Below, in pieces: positions 61,694 to 64,000 of a DNA stretch of 64,000 bases. The notes below the pieces were generated by a model. It saw nothing but the letters and a program-made list of their open reading frames with translations. It had not been told where the DNA came from and did not search any database. The translations under genes and the position numbers were made by a program. The DNA comes from Arthrobacter sp. zg-Y820 (GTDB lineage Bacteria > Actinomycetota > Actinomycetes > Actinomycetales > Micrococcaceae), in assembly GCF_030142155.1 (NCBI RefSeq), contig NZ_CP126247.1, positions 3,472,001 through 3,536,000 on the forward strand, written 5' to 3'. The number at the start of each line of letters is the position of its first letter. The stretch's first letter is position 1.

Positions 61694-62575
61694 CTACTCT
61701 TTCTTCATCTTGTCCTGCGCGGCACCCGCAGCCTTTTCGACCACGTTCGGCACGTCCGTGGTTCCGTAGTAGCGGGCGTCCACCCGGGTGGGCGGCGGCA
61801 TGGGCGCCGTCGTCGTCGGCCCGTCGTGGTAGGTGAACTCGCCGTGGCCGTCCGGTGTCGGGCCGGAGGCCCAGGATCCCTGGGACGCTGCCTGCCCGTC
61901 GGAGAAGTTCAGGTACTGGTAGGAGACCTCCCGGTGTTCCTTGCTCAGCGGGAAGTTGGACGGGACCGGCAGCTGCTCCAGGCCCTCGGCCTGCAGCTCC
62001 AGGGCGGCGGTGGTCCACTGATTCTGGTGCATGGTGTCCCGGGCGAGCAGGAACGAGAGCAGGTCCCGCACGCCGTGGTCATCGGTCATGTGGTAAAGCC
62101 GGGCGACGGCGATTCGGCCCTGCATTTCGATGTTGGCGTTGGACGTGAAGTCCGCCAACAGGTTCCCGCTGGCGGTAATGTAGCCGCCCGTCCAGGGGTT
62201 GCCGTTGGAGTCCACCGGCCGCGCGCCGGCACCGGCCACGATGGCGTGCTGCACATCCATGCCGCCTATTACGGCCGCCACCGTGGGATCGTTCTGCACA
62301 GCGTCGTCGGTGATGCCCAGTGGCGCCTTTTCCAGCAGCTGGGCGATCATGATGGCCAGCATCTCCACGTGGCCCATTTCCTCCGCCCCAATGCCGAACA
62401 GCAGATCACGGTATTTGCCGGGAAGATGCGTGTTCCAGCCCTGGAACCCGTACTGCATGGCCACGGTGATTTCACCGTACTGGCCGCCCAGGGCTTCCTG
62501 GAGTTTGCGGGCAAAAACGGCGTCCGGCTGGTCCGGCGTGGATTTGAACTGAAGCTCCTGCTTGTGGAAAAACAT
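61694..62575 (-). CDS. Manganese catalase, copy 2
   Basis: 293 aa, same ligand blocks (TVAMQYGFQGWNTH, GAEEMGHVEMLAIMIAQLLE, HMTDDHGVRDLLSFLLARDT, HQNQW) as copy 1, differing mainly in the C-terminal third (SNFPLSKEHREVSYQYL). The ATG at 62573-62575 follows CCGGAGGTACAG. The 169 bases between copies hold no gene. A recent tandem duplication. Confidence 0.95.
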   Translation of the reverse strand: MFFHKQELQFKSTPDQPDAVFARKLQEALGGQYGEITVAMQYGFQGWNTHLPGKYRDLLFGIGAEEMGHVEMLAIMIAQLLEKAPLGITDDAVQNDPTVAAVIGGMDVQHAIVAGAGARPVDSNGNPWTGGYITASGNLLADFTSNANIEMQGRIAVARLYHMTDDHGVRDLLSFLLARDTMHQNQWTTAALELQAEGLEQLPVPSNFPLSKEHREVSYQYLNFSDGQAASQGSWASGPTPDGHGEFTYHDGPTTTAPMPPPTRVDARYYGTTDVPNVVEKAAGAAQDKMKKE

Positions 62576-62727
62576 CTGTACCTCCGGGAGGGTTGGAGCG
62601 CCCGGTTCCGCGTCTCTGGGGAGGGACCGGCAAGCCGGTGCACTTCAGCCAAAACTAATCCGGGATGACCGCCCACGGAAGAGCAGCCGGCTTGGTTGCC
62701 CCTGTCATCCTCCAGTTATTCGGCGCA

Positions 62728-63888
62728 TCACCGGAATGCCGGAATGCCCGTAAGGTGCTGGCCCAGGATCAGCAGGTGGACCTCGTCGGTGCCTTCGTAC
62801 GTGCGCACGGATTCCAGGTTGTTGGCGTGACGAAGCGGAGAATAGTCCAACGTGATGCCGTTGCCGCCCAGGATCGTCCGGGCTTCGCGGCAGATGGCGA
62901 TCGCTTCGCGGCAATTGTTCAATTTGCCGGCGGAAATCTGATGCTTCTGCAGCCGGCCGGCATCCTTTAACCGCCCGATCTGCAGGGCCAGAAGTGTTCC
63001 CTTGCTGATCTCCAGCGCCATGTTCACCAGTTTTTCCTGCGTGAGCTGGTACCCGGCCAAGGGCTTCTCGAACTGCAGGCGTTCCTGCGCGTAGCCCAGG
63101 GCTGCCTCGTAGCTGTCCCGGGCAGCGCCCATCGCGCCCCAGATGATCCCGTACCGCGCTTCGTTGAGGCATTCGAAGGGCCCGCGCAGCCCCTTGGCCT
63201 TGGGCAGCATCGCGTCCCCGGGCAGGCGAAGATCCGTAATCTCGATGTCGCATTGGATGGAGGCGCGCATCGACAGTTTCTGCGTGATGGGCGCAGCCGT
63301 GAACCCCGGGGTGTCGGTGGGCACCACGAAGCCGCGGACGCCGTCGTCCGTCATTGCCCAGATCACTGCCACATCGGCCACCGAGGCCAGCCCGATCCAG
63401 CGCTTGGAACCGTTGAGGATCCAGTCGTCGCCGTCGCGCCGGGCACGGGTGAGCATGTTCCCCGGATCGGATCCCGCGGCGGGCTCGGTGAGCGCAAAAC
63501 AGCCGATGGCGGTTCCGGCGGCCATCCGCGGCAGCCATTCATTTTTCTGCTCCTCGGAACCGTGTTTGAAGATGGCGCCCATCGCCAGGGATCCCTGCAC
63601 GGAGACGAAGGTGCGCAGCCCGGAATCGCCGGCCTCCAGCTCCAGCGCCGCCAGCCCGTATTCGACGGCGCTTCGTCCGGGGCAGCCATAACCCTGCAGA
63701 TGCATGCTAAGCAGTCCCAGTTCGGCCATCTGCGGCACGATGTCCAGCGGAAACTCGGCGGCGTCATACCAGCGGGCTATGTTGGGCCGAATTGCGGTAT
63801 CGACGAAGGACCGCACACCGGCGCGCAGTTCCCGTTCCTCGGCGGTGAGGAGGGAGTCGAGGTCCAGGAGGTCGGGGCTGTCCGTCAT
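62728..63888 (-). CDS. Acyl-CoA dehydrogenase, glutaryl-CoA dehydrogenase-like
   Basis: 386 aa. FALTEPAAGSDPGNMLTRAR and WILNGSKRWIGLASVADVAV are the FAD and substrate blocks; LSMRASIQCDIEI carries the Arg typical of glutaryl-CoA dehydrogenases; the catalytic base is Glu in VRTYEGTDEVHLLILGQHLT. The segment ILGGNGITLDYSPLRHANNL is also typical. Oxidises glutaryl-CoA or a related CoA ester. ACAGGAAACACC precedes the ATG at 63886-63888. Confidence 0.9.
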   Translation of the reverse strand: MTDSPDLLDLDSLLTAEERELRAGVRSFVDTAIRPNIARWYDAAEFPLDIVPQMAELGLLSMHLQGYGCPGRSAVEYGLAALELEAGDSGLRTFVSVQGSLAMGAIFKHGSEEQKNEWLPRMAAGTAIGCFALTEPAAGSDPGNMLTRARRDGDDWILNGSKRWIGLASVADVAVIWAMTDDGVRGFVVPTDTPGFTAAPITQKLSMRASIQCDIEITDLRLPGDAMLPKAKGLRGPFECLNEARYGIIWGAMGAARDSYEAALGYAQERLQFEKPLAGYQLTQEKLVNMALEISKGTLLALQIGRLKDAGRLQKHQISAGKLNNCREAIAICREARTILGGNGITLDYSPLRHANNLESVRTYEGTDEVHLLILGQHLTGIPAFR

Positions 63889-64000
63889 GGTGTTTCCTGT
63901 CGGGTAGGGGCGGCGTCCCGGAAATCCTAGCCCGTGCGGCAGGCGCCGTCCGCTCCCGCGTCCGCCGGCCCGTAATCCGGCCACCGTTCCGGGTTCCTGC

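Overview
The window is high-GC, densely coded DNA from an actinobacterium, most likely Arthrobacter or a close relative in the Micrococcaceae. This rests on the tmRNA tag AKPMRTDFALAA, two DinB/mycothiol-type proteins, a DUF222 (13E12-type) HNH protein, frequent GTG/TTG starts, ATGA operon overlaps and many small Arthrobacter-type membrane proteins. It is ordinary chromosome with one decayed patch, and I see no intact prophage, insertion sequence or CRISPR array.

Layout. 1-8 kb: edge of a TRIC-type channel gene, SRPBCC, Nudix, GyrI-like and RibD-type reductase genes, a MacB-like ABC pair, an esterase remnant, a TIGR03086 protein, a TMEM175-like channel and a small hydrolase. 8-18 kb: NTF2-flavin monooxygenase fusion, galT-galK, a solute-binding-like protein without signal peptide, tmRNA, a small-molecule kinase and an SMP-30 protein. 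19-21.4 kb: a gene graveyard holding frameshifted pieces of a FAD monooxygenase, an Ltp-type lipoprotein, a multicopper oxidase and a membrane protein. 21.4-36 kb: MhuD-like heme monooxygenase, a guanidine-III riboswitch with two SMR (Gdx) genes, an amino acid permease, a Sap/GAP protein, a two-component system, an MFS exporter, small membrane proteins, the HNH protein and an MntH transporter. 34.9-39.5 kb: an arsenic island (acr3, arsC, trxB and an ArsO-like flavoprotein with a cysteine-rich tail, divergent from arsR). 39.5-54.5 kb: GNAT enzymes, two ABC exporters, glycerol dehydrogenase, a DUF2867-TetR pair, an SOS-type umuD-umuC pair and an amino acid ABC importer. 54.5-64 kb: tRNA-Ala(CGC), a Csp-type copper-storage protein, a P-type ATPase, CorA, a glycosyltransferase, tandem manganese catalases and an acyl-CoA dehydrogenase.

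Main points for follow-up. (1) The UmuD homologue has lost both catalytic residues (Ser to Ala, Lys to Arg) but keeps the Ala-Gly cleavage site, an SOS-like box and an apparently intact UmuC partner. (2) A guanidine-III riboswitch precedes the paired SMR genes. (3) A perfect 30-bp palindrome lies between an ABC exporter and a DUF2867-TetR pair. (4) The arsenic-island flavoprotein ends in a repetitive tail with four Cys-Cys pairs. (5) The 19-21 kb patch looks like a replacement scar in which two truncated genes flank a decayed lipoprotein element. All functional statements are from reading the sequence; no database search was run.
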